From Siphlonurus alternatus (taxonomy: Eukaryota > Arthropoda > Insecta > Ephemeroptera > Siphlonuridae), in NCBI GenBank assembly GCA_949825025.1, contig OX463783.1, positions 29,657,154 through 29,721,153 on the forward strand: DNA of 64,000 bases, read 5' to 3'. Positions 35,683 through 47,152 of this stretch are shown here, piece after piece. Position numbers and translations under genes: made by a program. Each line of letters starts with the position of its first letter. Within the stretch, counting starts at the first letter, position 1. The notes below the pieces were generated by a model, which saw only the letters and a program-made list of their open reading frames with translations, was not told where the DNA came from and did no database searches.

Positions 35683-36390
35683 TTATGTGTTGACACAAAA
35701 CTGTTTTAAAGATATTATTAATATTTTATGAAATTCCATCCAGTTACAAGATACAAAATATATATAAATATATGTGAAGTGCTTGTTTTGTGAGGTAAAA
35801 TGAAGTATTTTTGCACTTTTTTCCTTTGAGAGCAAGTTAGACCTTTACATTTATTTTTGCTCTAATTTCGACTATAAACAAAATTGCGGCCTCATCTCAT
35901 CATATAATGAGCCAACATTGTGATGGACCATTGGCATATTACAGACTCGTTTCTCAACATTTTCTGTAGCCGACATAACTTTCGTTTTCTGCGATCATGC
36001 ACCATTTACAAACGACAGACTCCGTTTAAAGATCTACATGCTAGTTAAACCAAGGATGGTATTGTAATTATGTATTCTCCTTTAGTTTAATCAAACTCCG
36101 TGCCTGTCATATAGAGACGTACTGTATTTTGTCTTCAGAGAGTCATAGAAAGAACTAAAACGCGGGTGTGTTTTTACAATGAAAATTTAAACTGAATGAA
36201 TAAAATTGACAAGGTCGACGTGAATTATTTATTGAAAAATTAACAATAGTGGAACAATTTTTTTTTTATAAAATTATTTGAAGGGTGTTCAAAAAGTGCT
36301 AGCTGATTCCAAAAGTATATAATAATTAGTATTTAGAATACAACAAGCAAGCAAGCAAATGATCATGATACTGATAAATAGATTTTTATG

Positions 36391-36808
36391 TTAAGGGCAT
36401 TGGGTGTAGCACCGGTAGTTGGCAACACTGACCTATCTTCACCATGCTAATTTTTGGTCATTGCTCCTCGGAGTAATTTTTATGCTAGAGCTAAGCTGAT
36501 TGCTGTAGTATCAAGATAATTAGTAGCCCAAGTGCACAATTTGTCTAAATAAAGCCTGATTTAAAGAAAAGTATTTTTTTTATATTTTAGAAAAATGCAT
36601 GTAAATTTAAAAAATTACTAAAAAATACTTTTCTTTAAATCAGGCTTTATTTAGCCAAATTGTGCACTTGGGCTACTAATTATCTTGATACTACAGCAAT
36701 CAGCTTAGCTCTAGCATAAAAATTACTCCGAGGAGCAATGACCAAAAATTAGCATGGTGAAGATAGGTCAGTGTTGCCAACTACCGGTGCTACACCCAAT
36801 GCCCTTAA
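36391..36808. mobile_element. Near-perfect palindromic element with TTAA duplication
   Basis: TTAA at 36391-36394 and 36805-36808. Inverted ends GGGCATTGGGTGTAGCACCG. The two arms of about 190 bp look identical over most of their length, around a loop of roughly 35 bp near 36580-36610. The termini are unlike families B and D. No ORF. Confidence 0.88.
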
Positions 36809-38282
36809 TGGTATAATATTATGTAAAATGTCATTGCGAAATGGAATACTTTTCATTTTTGCTATACCCGCCAATGCCCTCAGTTTGAACTTTCATTTCA
36901 TATTTTACATACAGGGTCCCCCTTTTTTCTTGACTTGAAAGAAACTCGTATCTTTTGTGTATTTGTGTACACGCACGTCTGAATTATTTAGGAGCGTGAC
37001 TCTAAATAATTTGCACGCTACAATTTTGTGGCGGCTCTATCTTCATGCAGCTAAATGTTAAATAATTCATTGACATTTTATCGTATATTTAGGATAAATT
37101 CTCGAGTGATTCTTTCAGTATTGTTCGATATTTGAGAATAATGATCCTTCGATTATTTAAAACACGCACTTATATTATAACAACAAACTGTATTATATTA
37201 ATAAATTAATGTAAATGTAATATAGTTATCAAAATGACCTAGATCATTAAGAGATAGCAGGTCTTAGCAAAATATGTCCCAATTTTTATTTACATGAGAA
37301 CAAAAGAGGTCGCCTGTCATGTAAGCCCCCCGCACGTTTTATAAAAGTGGAATTATGAAAGCACAGCCGTCAATCATCCGAGAAGGTTTGGTGAGAGATC
37401 AATATGGGCGGAGAGACATTCCGATCTCAAGACCAGATCGATTGCAGACGGAGGAACCCGACAAGTGTGGGAATAACCTCTTACATCACAGTATCGGGTG
37501 AAGTCTGTGTGTTAAGGTTAGAGATAACGTCGATCAGCTGTTTTTTTAGCTCCATTTGATTAACATGTAAACCTTAGCAATTTCACAAAAATTATGAAAA
37601 AAATTTGAGTGACAGATATTAGTGCCTATAAAGCCATAGAAAAAATTTCAAAACAATTTAACGAGACAATTTTTTTTTTAAATTAATTTATTTAAAAGCA
37701 TAGGACTTTCCCACACTGAGGAAAAAAATAAAGCTTCAAATTACTTTGGTATATAATCAAAGCAATTATTTTTAAAATGCAACCGTCTTCTACATAAAAT
37801 TTTAAAGTTTTGCTGCTTTTTCGCTGCTTAGGTCGGTGAAAGGTTAAACTTATAAACTTTTAAAACATTAAAGAAATTTTAATGCAACAAGTAGTACATA
37901 ATGCTTTAAGACTGAACTCTGTTATTAGTTAGTTATAAAATACATAATCTGGAGACTTTAGTTAAATAATTTAAATTCAATAAATGTAAGTATATAATAA
38001 AGTATCGACCTAAATGATACTACAATATCTAATAATTTTGTATTTAACATTATATGTGTTGCTCTTGTTTGTTTTTTAACTTACAGCGCTCGATGTATAG
38101 CATTTTACAGTTTGAACTTTTAAACAGTTTCTTACTCTCTTTGCTTCATAGCTTTTAACATTAAAAAACATTAGAATCAAATAAGTAAAAGTTACTTCAT
38201 AACGCCATAAAATATCAAGTCGTATAATGCTTAAAAAGTTAAAGAGTACAACATAATATTTAAAGTTACGGAATTCTTACTT

Positions 38283-38549
38283 ACCAAGCGCATGCGCACC
38301 ACATGCGCACAGCGATGACAGTTGGTCAGTCGTTCATCTATCTTTGCTTGCCGTGTTTGCGGCCATTTATATTCGACAAGTTATCTACAAACATCGAAGT
38401 CATCTTTAGTACTATCTTTTTGAACTAAAGATTTTTAGTTAAATCCATTAATTATTTATCTGTTGTGTCATAAAGTTCAGTGATTTATGTCATATTTTCA
38501 TTAAAATAATGTGTTTGAAAGTTCAATTTTTTTTTTTACCGAAGACAGC
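38283..38549 (+). promoter_or_regulatory. Promoter-like region inside the CMC element
   Basis: GCGCATGCGCAC (38288-38299) is a full NRF1-type palindrome, and a second half site atgcgcac follows at 38303-38310. The next 100 bp are richer in GC (ttgcttgccgtgtttgcggc, then ccattta) and lead to the ATG at 38550. This looks like the TATA-less promoter of a host housekeeping gene rather than transposon sequence. Confidence 0.5.
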
Positions 38550-38591
38550 ATGGCATCCAACTCCCGGAGGGGATCATCTGATGATAAAACT
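38550..38591 (+). CDS. Micro-gene exon 1 within the CMC element
   Basis: The ATG in a good context (agcatgg) opens 14 codons, MASNSRRGSSDDKT, ending at a perfect gtaagt donor in phase 0. The exon is at 39491-39547 in its second part; joined, the peptide has 32 residues. It is basic and serine-rich at the start, with no domain recognised. It may be the captured first exon of a host gene whose remainder was not taken, or the N-terminal part of a decayed element-encoded protein. Confidence is moderate because the exon is short. Confidence 0.4.
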
Positions 38592-38710
38592 GTAAGTATG
38601 CTAACATCGGAATCAAACCCTTTTTAAAAGTTTTGTTTTATAGTTGTTAAGTATTATTTTTGTTTTAATTTCCACGTTACTACAGTTGCCACTACATACT
38701 ACATATGTGC

Positions 38711-39215
38711 CATGGGCAAACCCAACTTCGGCCCTATGGGCAACTTTGCAAATCTGATCGGTGATTCGGTTCGCATGGGCAAAATAAAATCCGGGAAGGG
38801 TGACCCCCCCCCCCAATTTCCCCAACCCCCCAAAAAAATATTTTTTTTTCACTATCTTGATTGTGGACGACGAAGGGACGGTGAAGTGAAAAAAGATACC
38901 CCCCTCCCCTCCCGGGTCATGGGCAAAGTCAACTTCGGTCCTATGGGCATATCTGCAAATCTGATTAGAGATTATTGTTCCGTGGGCAAAAAAAAAAAAA
39001 AAAAATTGGGGTGGGGGGAAATTTTTCCCACCCCTCCTCAATTTTTTTTTTTTACTATCTCGATTCAGGACGACAAACTTTTGGTAAAGTGAAAAAAAAA
39101 ATACCCCCCCCCCTCCCTGGTCATGGGCAAAGTCAACTTGGGTCCTATGGACAAATCTGCAAATCTGATTAGTGATTAATGTTACATGGGCAAAAAAAAA
39201 AAAAAAAAAAAGTTT
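38711..39215. repeat. Tandem repeat of about 205 bp, 2.5 units
   Basis: The block starting atgggcaaa, with a tcctatgggca-type motif and atctgcaaatctgatt, recurs at 38711, 38920 and 39123. Between the blocks lie poly-A/T and poly-C runs. The 207-codon minus-strand ORF and the plus-strand ORFs through it are low-complexity artefacts of this array. The array sits in the intron of the micro-gene. Confidence 0.75.
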
Positions 39216-39490
39216 GGGGCGTGGGGAAATTTCCATGAAAATATTATGTGAACTTATTGAATATTATTTAAAATTTTCAAATAATTTTATTCACTGAAAA
39301 TTAAAATGTGCCTTTTTTTTTATTCGTCATAACAAAAGTTTTATATACAGGAAAACTTTTAAACAACGGCATTAAAAAAAATATTTGTGAAGCAGCAACG
39401 TATGTCCATAATTTTTCACGCCCCATATTTTTAATAGGAATGAAATTGCTATGACAATGTTTTAAAGCATGATTTTAATGTTACTTTCAG

Positions 39491-39547
39491 GTTCCAGGAA
39501 ACCTGTGCACTGAGCTGCAGCGTCTGCAGAATAGAAGTTCCGTGTAG
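39491..39547 (+). CDS. Micro-gene exon 2 within the CMC element
   Basis: After a good acceptor (ttactttcag), the frame continues in phase 0 as VPGNLCTELQRLQNRSSV and TAG. The stretch TELQRLQNRSS could form a short amphipathic helix. Nothing in it identifies a family. The 899-bp intron contains the tandem array. An AATAAA lies 130 bp downstream. Confidence 0.4.
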   Translation, partial: VPGNLCTELQRLQNRSSV

Positions 39548-39676
39548 ATAATGTTTTCATAGTTATTAAATTGTAATTTCAACACATCATGCAACATCAT
39601 ATAATACGCTGCTCTGATGTTATGTTAAATAAGCAAGGTTTATTATGTATGCTATTTCTATATGTCCATTTATTTC

Positions 39677-39682
39677 AATAAA
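39677..39682 (+). terminator. Candidate polyadenylation signal
   Basis: AATAAA, 130 bp after the micro-gene stop codon, followed by T-rich DNA. A signal of this kind is common by chance in AT-rich sequence. Confidence 0.3.
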
Positions 39683-42600
39683 TTGTATATTGTAATCATA
39701 TTCATTTTTTTCATTGATTAAGTTATGATGTAGTATGTAGTTATTATTTTTATGTCTTTATTTATATTTACTATTTTTAAAATAACGATTCCAAATCTGT
39801 TGTAACTGTGACTTTTTTTGTAGCAATGTGGAGTTGGATTAATTTATATACTGACACAAAGCAAAAGCATTGAAGTTTACTTGAAACAGTACTTTAATGC
39901 TTTTACTTCATGTTAGTCGATGAATGAATCCAACTGAACAATATATTCATTTATGATTTAAGTTGCTACACATTTGCCATGAAAATAGTAAATATTTAAC
40001 ATGTTAAGTTATGGCATGCATTTGAAAGCAAAAAGATTAACAGGTAGCTTTCTATTGCTTAAGTAGATAAAATAATATAGTTTACTCTATAATAAGTAAT
40101 GTAGATATTTCTTGAAAAATAATGGTTTGATACATTGAATCTTACCCATTATGTACTTAAAAATAAAAAGTACATTCAATAAAAAGTAAAGTAGTATTCT
40201 ACTTATAAAGTAATGTTATTACGCTTAAAAACCTAAAGAGTTTACAGCTTAACAAAGTAGCACTTGTGACATAAAGCCATAGAGAGCCCGCTGCTTACAA
40301 TTTTAAGGAGTTACTACTTAGAATTTTATATTTAAAACAGTGACATTCTAGGCATTGCAGCTCATACAATACTACACCGCAGTCGCTAGCATTTTATCTT
40401 CTGACTCTTTACTTTCTGATATATTATACAAAGTACATTTCAATGTACTCGAGTACTTAACTTTTAAAAGAATTTGGGGCTGGCATAGATCCACCAGTGT
40501 TAAACTTTTGATTTCAAAAGTTACTCTTTAACTATTTTTCTCAGTGCATGGAGAGACAAACTAAAAACTTAATTTAAAAAAATCAGCTCGTTAAATTGTT
40601 TTGAAATTTTTGCTATGGCTTTAGGCTCTAATATCTGCCTCTTAAAAAATTTCAGAATTGAAACATCGAGGGATGTCACAGATATTTGTATTTCATTTGT
40701 CTTTTTACAAAATATTTTACTAAAGATGAAAAACATAGTTCTGAATTATTTTGTAACATAAATTTTCATACACGAGACATAAATTATATAATGCCGAGCT
40801 TATCTCATTACTTTCACAATAACTGATGTTTTCGTATTAAAAAATAACGAATATTAAAATTCTATATAGACGTCTCGGTACACAATGGCCAACAATCGCA
40901 AGTTTCCAAACGCAGCTCGTTCGTAGGTAGCCGAGCTGGGCGGAGATTACTCGTCTGAAATTAGGCTGACACGTGGGTGGCACGTGGGCACGGTAAATAT
41001 AATTAAACCACGCGTTAATTAATCAAACGTCAGTTGGTAATGTGATGTTTCGACACGGCTTATCGATCAAAATAAATAAGACGATGCAATTTGTACTGTC
41101 TTTTGCACAAAAACAGAGTTCGCCACGCCAATTGGTAAAGCATTTTTTTTTTTTTTTTTGGCAATTCACTTTAAGTTTAAACAGTTAAATAAACCGCTTT
41201 TTTGTGTGAAATTAACTATTATAATATAATATAATTATACAAATAATAACAATTGATACATTATTTTTATTTAATTAAATAATTCACGTTGAGTTATATA
41301 CTCGATTATCTAATAATTTAATGTGTGAAATTAACTATTATGTATATTTTTACAAATAATTACAATTTAGATGTATATTAATTAAAGAAATCACGTCAAC
41401 TGAGTATAATATATTACTCAATTAGCCAATATTTTAATGGAATATAATTTTTAACACTGCATGAAATTGAATTCGAGCAATGTCAGCAAAGTCACATCGA
41501 AATGAAATACTTCACTATATAGTCTACAACTACAGATATAAAATATGACACGCGCTTGCTCGTCTGTATTGAGTATTGACGTCTCAATATAGCGCTAGAA
41601 ATATGACGACAATTTGTCATCTCGCGTCAACACTACAGCTACTTATATACAGGTAGCTTTATGTCCTGGCTCACTTATATTCTTGTTATCTCTTTTGTGC
41701 CATGGACAAAATACAATAATATATAACGTATAACATTATATAATAATCTATTTTAGTAACAATTCTGAAATAAAAGCCCATGGGGTATATATTTATAATG
41801 AAAAAGATTGCAGTCCATTCAGTGATGTGCTCATTCATAGTAAAAACACAAGTATCTCCCTCTGCAGATAATATGGACGCAACTTAATATACTTAATATA
41901 CCGGCTTCAAAATTTACTATTATAAAAAAACGATTTAACATTTGGTGCAAATCTGTAATAAAGGAAGCCTGACATTAAGGTCGACTTTCAGCGCTGAACG
42001 ATGGTAAAATGGACCTTATTGGTCAGATAACGCCGCAGGGTCCGATGAGAAATGAAGCCGCCTTTCCTTTTCCGCCTTCGAACAGCTGGTCCTTGAGTGC
42101 TTATTATGTAATTGTGATTCAATTTGGGCTAGCGAGGGGGATTATTAATTTATATAATGCATATTAATTGCTCGGCGACCTCTTTGGTTATTATGTGATT
42201 GAAGCGACGCCTCTGTTATTATGTTATATATATTATTTGATAGAATGTGATACGAATGCCGTCTTGCAGATGACGCGTGGAAACTTAAGACGGAGGGTCG
42301 GGTTTCTGAAAGAACTCTCGGCTGTCAAAGGTCAAAGTCTAGCATTACAATTTGTCAATTCAGTTGGTTCAAATAGCACCTCAGTTTGAAGTACGGTAGG
42401 CTGTATAAAGAGAGAAATGTTCATAATTTTTCTTAGAAATTGGCAGGAAATCTCTGCTTTTTAACAGAACCATCGCCTTTAAATTTGCAAGGTCGGAATT
42501 TATTTATTTTTTCTCTATAGGAATGAATTATGCAAAAATAAGATGCCTGTAAATTTCAACATTATTTTATAAGTACTGTACGTGATGTAATATCACAATA

Positions 42601-43074
42601 TATAATGACTTTTGCTGTATTGGCAAACTCTCAAACTATGAAATAGATTATAATAAATAAACATTCTAAAATAAATCGCGTATGAAATGATATTGAGAAA
42701 TATTGGTCCTGTTATAAAATCCAGAAAATGTTGTTTTCGGAAACATTGCACTTTCCATATGTTGAAATGGAATGTTTATTACCACCATATTTGTCTCGAA
42801 AAAATGTCATTGCTGTTTCTATAATAGTTATAATCTCAAGAGTTTTGAAATATTTCTGTAATTACTGCAATATTAGAAATTACGGGAAAATTACAAGTAA
42901 TTTTTTTTATTAATGTATACATGAAATATAGTTTTTATAAACTTATTTATGAAATAATAATTATGTTGAATTAAAATATAATTTTATTTTTATAATATTT
43001 TTGGTATGCCACGTGAAAAGGCCATGTCTATTATACGCTATTATAAAATCTATTAAAAAGGCAATAAGTGCATG

Positions 43075-43245
43075 TTTCCGGGGAGAAACGTTTTCTCCAT
43101 AAGCCACCATGTTAGATTTTTTTTTTTCATTAAATATTAAAGCTATACTATTTTGAAAACATTCCCCTCTTTGAGGTCCTGTGTGATTTCGAATCAAGAA
43201 CTCACTTTCCTACAAAAATCGACTTGTGCCCTTTTATGTCAATAT
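43075..43245 (+). repeat. Family M repeat, copy 3 (truncated)
   Basis: Contains cgttttctccataagccacc, ttgaggtcctgtgtgattt and aatcaagaactcactttcct. It ends where the family C element at 43246 begins. Confidence 0.6.
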
Positions 43246-43564
43246 CCTATATCAACCTCAAATTTTTTTTACTGCAAATATGGATAGAGGGTGCAACGTT
43301 ATGCCACTCTGATTTTTTCAGATTTTTTTAGAACCCGAGAAGTATTGCTAGAAGTTTTTCCGAGGTCGGGTTTGAACCCACACCCTTAGAGGCGTCCACA
43401 GAGGCGTCACTTTCTCTGTACTTTCAATAATTTTTTAAAAATAGTTCCCGGAGTCTGAAAAAAATCTAAAAAAAAAAGAAAACAGAGTAGCATTGTTATA
43501 ATACATAACAGCTTTGCATCCTCTATCCATTTCTGCAATAAAAAATTTTGAGGTCGATAATCCA
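43246..43564. mobile_element. Family C foldback MITE with tRNA-like core
   Basis: Left end atatcaacctcaaatttttt with tgcaaatatggatagagggt; right end ttttgaggtcgataatcca. The core (about 43358-43385) has gaggtcgggtttgaacccac, the reverse orientation of the T-arm-like block at 35540. A long A run and partial duplication near 43470-43500 disturb the right arm. Confidence 0.7.
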
Positions 43565-43849
43565 CTTTAACTTTCAATAACCTTGCAAACAATAAACGTT
43601 GATTTTGTACAGAAAGACCGTGGTTAAAATTGATAATATTTGCTAATTTACAATAATGATCTCGTGCTAATTCTGCAGACAGATGTCAAGTTACTCAACA
43701 GCCGTTCGTGTTGACTCCAGTAGTACAAATAACTTTCACCGATTTGTTGTTCGGTAAATATTTCACGTGCATGACTTTTAGAATTTACCTGGCTGGATAA
43801 ATGTAAGAAATTTAGTTTTTATAATATAACACAAAATCATAAGTATAGC

Positions 43850-43993
43850 GCTTAAAGTCACGATACAATTTTTCTAATTATTGCATTTTCCTTAAAAGAA
43901 AATGCCACAACTCTATTTGTTTGTATGGAGATGGAATTTTCTTGTAAGGAAAAATTGCATGCAAAATTATATATCGTGTAATATAGTCTTAAA
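43850..43993. mobile_element. Short MITE, diverged relative of 58542-58691
   Basis: Contains cacgatacaatttttctaat, tttgtatggagatggaattt, cttgtaaggaaaaattgcat and a tcgtgtaatata end, matching the order in 58542-58691. The outer bases are decayed. Confidence 0.55.
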
Positions 43994-44569
43994 ATTGCTT
44001 AAATTTAATAACAATTTGTGGAAATTCTCCACGTGTTTAAAGAACACAAATAATTTGTAGTACAAAATTGCAGAACATTAATTATGTGATCACGTTTATA
44101 AGAAAAATACGTAATAAATTCTTAAAAAAAAAAAAAAATACTTCTTTTTTGTGAAACAACATTCTATAGAAAAGTAAACATTCGCATTCTTTTATTCCTT
44201 ATAAGTAAAACCTAAGGTCGTATTTTTCTTTATTTCACAATAAAAATAATCTTCCATTTATAAAAATGATATATAAGTGTTTTGCAATTTATTCGTTGTA
44301 ATGTGATGCATGCATGATTATCATGAATTTTAGGATTTTATTTTCAGTCGTTACGAAAATATTTTATATATTTTAGCTATCATTGATTTCATTATTGTTG
44401 TTATTTAGTAAATATTGATTTACTATAAATCTTCGATTACATGGCTTCCCGTATTTTCAGTTATTTTAAGAAATTTGCCGGCCTGTATGTGTAGGAAAAG
44501 TCATATATTAGTCTCCATTGGACTTAATGGGAAAACCTTAAAATTTCTTTGGCTTGAACTAATGTTGCC

Positions 44570-44811
44570 CGGTTGAAATAAATTTCATCTCTTATTCGTT
44601 ATTAAGTTCTCCTCTAGTTTAATTCCCTCTTATTTTGTACCATTTTAGAGGAAAAAATATGAGATTACGTCTTTTTCCCTCTTCTCGAGCATAAAATGTT
44701 AGAAATCTTTGGAATATTGTCTTCTTTCATCCCCACTTTTAAGTGAAATGGAAATGAGATGTGTTTTAGAAGCGTGGAAAGGATTAGTTGAAGACGAAAA
44801 TTTTTAACTTA
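44570..44811 (-). repeat. Family A repeat, copy 6, reversed
   Basis: The only minus-strand family A copy in the window, from cggttgaaataaatttcatc to gacgaaaatttttaac. Confidence 0.75.
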
Positions 44812-45460
44812 TATATAGGTTATTATATTATAGAGGGCCTGTATATATAACGATATAATACTGAATGTATTCTACAATTAATATTCGCTCAGCCGGACCG
44901 CTTCTGCATGGTGTGTCAAATTTTTGTAACAGCGTCCATAAAATATATAGTATGTTAATATGGCAATTTATATGCAATGTATAATTATTATTTATATATA
45001 TATATTATAATATTTATTTTATGAAATGTAAGCAATTTTTTAAAAAGATATACAAAGAAATGATTTTTTAAAATGTTTTTTTGCGTATTGAATCGAGTAT
45101 TTTATTATTATTTTCTTATTGTATGTTAGTTATTTTACAAAAACTTAAGTCATTAATTGCATTAATAATTAATTTACATGCATAATTCATTATTAAAGAT
45201 TATTATTCACGGCCTTTTGATTTTTAATTATGATTTTAAATAATTACTGATCGAATCTTTAAACGTTATTTTTAATGATAGCCGTTTAAAACAGCAGACT
45301 TATTATTATACTTGTTAATCAAGTTTTAAAATATTGATTCCATCCCTAACTGTTTAATAAATATATAATTAATAAAATAAGTTGATATGTATAACACTTT
45401 GATTTAAATCTTTTCTGTTGTATTTCTTATTTCTGTACGATCACGATGGCGTGATATTAA

Positions 45461-45671
45461 ATTATTAATGATTGTTTTGTGCTTTTTCGCCATCTGATTA
45501 TTGCATTTGTATGTATGCCAGTATACCGGGCTCTCAGTGAGAACATCACTAGATTTCACTGAGAGATCCGGGGTTCAAAGCCCGGTGTAGACCTTTGTTT
45601 TTCTCAAGAATGGTTTGATATAACAAATGCAATAATCAGATGTCAAAAAAGCACAAAACAATAATTAATAA
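45461..45671. mobile_element. Foldback element with a tRNA-like centre
   Basis: The arms attattaatgattgttttgt, gctttttcgccatctgatta and ttgcatttg are mirrored on the right. The centre (about 45525-45592) has ctctcagtgagaac/ttcactgagag complementarity and gatccggggttcaaagcccg, a T-arm-like stem-loop. A full cloverleaf with acceptor stem is not evident. Confidence 0.65.
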
Positions 45672-45921
45672 TGTATAACACTATAGTTTAACTGTGGTAT
45701 CTCTTGTAATAATTACAATAACTTTAAATTAGTCAAAGTAAGCTTAGAGATATCAACTTTTTTTAGTTCAGGGCCGTCCGTACGATTATTGTTTTGAAGT
45801 AACTTTCAGGCTGTATTAATAATAAATGCAATAGGGACAGTGCGGATGTTACGTTTTTTTTTTTTTTTTTTTCTCTCTTGTGAAGAGAAATTTGATAAGT
45901 CATTAAAATGAAGTTTACTGC

Positions 45922-45923
45922 AA

Positions 45924-45958
<35 letters not shown>
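45922..45958. repeat. (AAAT)n simple repeat
   Basis: About nine units. Confidence 0.9.
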
Positions 45959-45959
<1 letters not shown>

Positions 45960-46401
45960 CCCTTAACGAGATTCTAATTTATACCTCTTATTAGGATAAT
46001 TTCTGATGGCCAGACAGATGCTCCCCTAAAATTGCAATCCTTAGAGCTCTCGAAAACCATTCAGCTCGGTTCGTGTTGTCGCAAGTTATACCGAGAACGA
46101 GCCACAAGGCACAGTTATTTGTCGCTTGTCTAACTGCTTGGCGAGTTCATTCACATGCCGGGACGTGCATCAAATATTGCAAGCCTTAAATACGAAAGTA
46201 TGTGCTGTCAATGTTAAATACACGTCAAAATTTTATGTCGTGTAAAATCGCAGGAGAACACAAAAATCGAGGGGGGGATTTCGCAATATATATTTCAGTT
46301 TCCATAAAAACGGAGTATTATTCAAATATTCATCTGCGTTTACATGCACCTTAAAATGACGTTAATTTTTTACGTACGTTTATTTGAAGATATAAAATAA
46401 C

Positions 46402-46671
46402 CTAGTTGAAAAATTATGTCTTCAACTCATCTTGTACACGTCTAAATCAAATCTTTTTACCTCTAAAACACATCTTATTTCCTCTTCGCTCAAAGTGAGG
46501 ATGAAATGAGGACCATATTTCTAGCATTTTATGTTCAAGAAGAAAATAAAATATACGTAATCTTGTCTTTTTAACCTTTTCTTTCCTCTATAAAATGATG
46601 CAAAATAAGAGGAGAAAAGACGAGAGGAGAGTTTAATAGCGAAGAAAAGATGATATTTATTTCAACTCGGG
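46402..46671 (+). repeat. Family A repeat, copy 7
   Basis: Well preserved, from ctagttgaaaaattatgtct to tatttatttcaactcgg. Confidence 0.8.
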
Positions 46672-47008
46672 TAATGCCCATATGCTTAATTGTTAAGAAA
46701 AAAAGCTGGTACATTTTTATAAAGTAACAAAAAATAGGATCGTTCCCATCTATTACCAATAGTTCTGTAAGACCGCAGCACAGTTGCATAATAGACAACT
46801 GACTCGACAACTTGGTAACATCAAGCCGAGCAAATCAACAATCAAATCACGTCGCTTCTGTCTGTCAAGCCGTTTTGTGTCAATAAGGAGCAATTTCAGC
46901 CTTTTTTGAGATGCGAAAAAAACCTCTATGTGCGCTGTAGACGTCTATTGAATATTTTTTAAAACAAAGGGAGGAATTTCATTGCATAAATGAAGCTTAT
47001 TTATAAAT

Positions 47009-47140
47009 GTGCGCGATTTACGAAGCATTTAGGCAGGTTTCTAACCACGTTTAACTATACCTGTTTCACGTGTTAAAGCATGCACCTACTGTAGTTAAAC
47101 GTGGTTAGAAACCTGGCTAACTGCTTCGTGAATCGCCCCC
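47009..47140. mobile_element. Short MITE, relative of 19124-19266
   Basis: The left end gtgcgcgatttacgaagcat is mirrored by ctgcttcgtgaatcgccccc. The inner arms aggtttctaaccacgtttaa and its mirror flank a loop near 47065. It ends 13 bp before the family E element at 47153. Confidence 0.65.
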
Positions 47141-47152
47141 ATTATATAATAT

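Larger units (their letters stand above)
37714..40546. mobile_element. CMC/CACTA-like transposon (2.83 kb) carrying a micro-gene
   Basis: The termini CACTGAGGAAAAAAATAAAG and (mirror of the right end) CACTGAGAAAAATAGTTAAA are inverted repeats of the CACTG type. The intact family B copy at 27687 gives the empty site ctttcccatggag, and comparing it shows a CA duplication (2 bp). About 600 bp inside each end is crowded with short aagtac/aagtta-type motifs in both orientations, as in the subterminal repeats of CMC elements. No transposase ORF is visible. The interior holds an NRF1-like promoter, a two-exon ORF, an AATAAA signal and a 205-bp tandem array. CMC assignment and non-autonomy are inference. 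Confidence 0.75.
37512..40661. mobile_element. Family B foldback split by a CMC-type transposon
   Basis: The left part (TTAA 37512-37515, GGTTAGAGATAACGTCGATC, to 37713) and right part (40547-about 40661) form one family B element of the 27687 type. The right terminus is lost after ttcagaatt. The insert at 37714-40546 interrupts the central ctttcccatggagag block. Confidence 0.85.

Noticed and set aside
38613..39236. 207-codon minus-strand ORF
   Set aside because: It runs through poly-A/T and poly-C blocks of a 205-bp tandem array and translates to low-complexity F/K-rich sequence with repeats in step with the array.
45525..45592. Functional tRNA gene
   Set aside because: Only the T-arm-like block is convincing. 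A proper acceptor stem, D-arm and anticodon arm cannot be drawn by eye.
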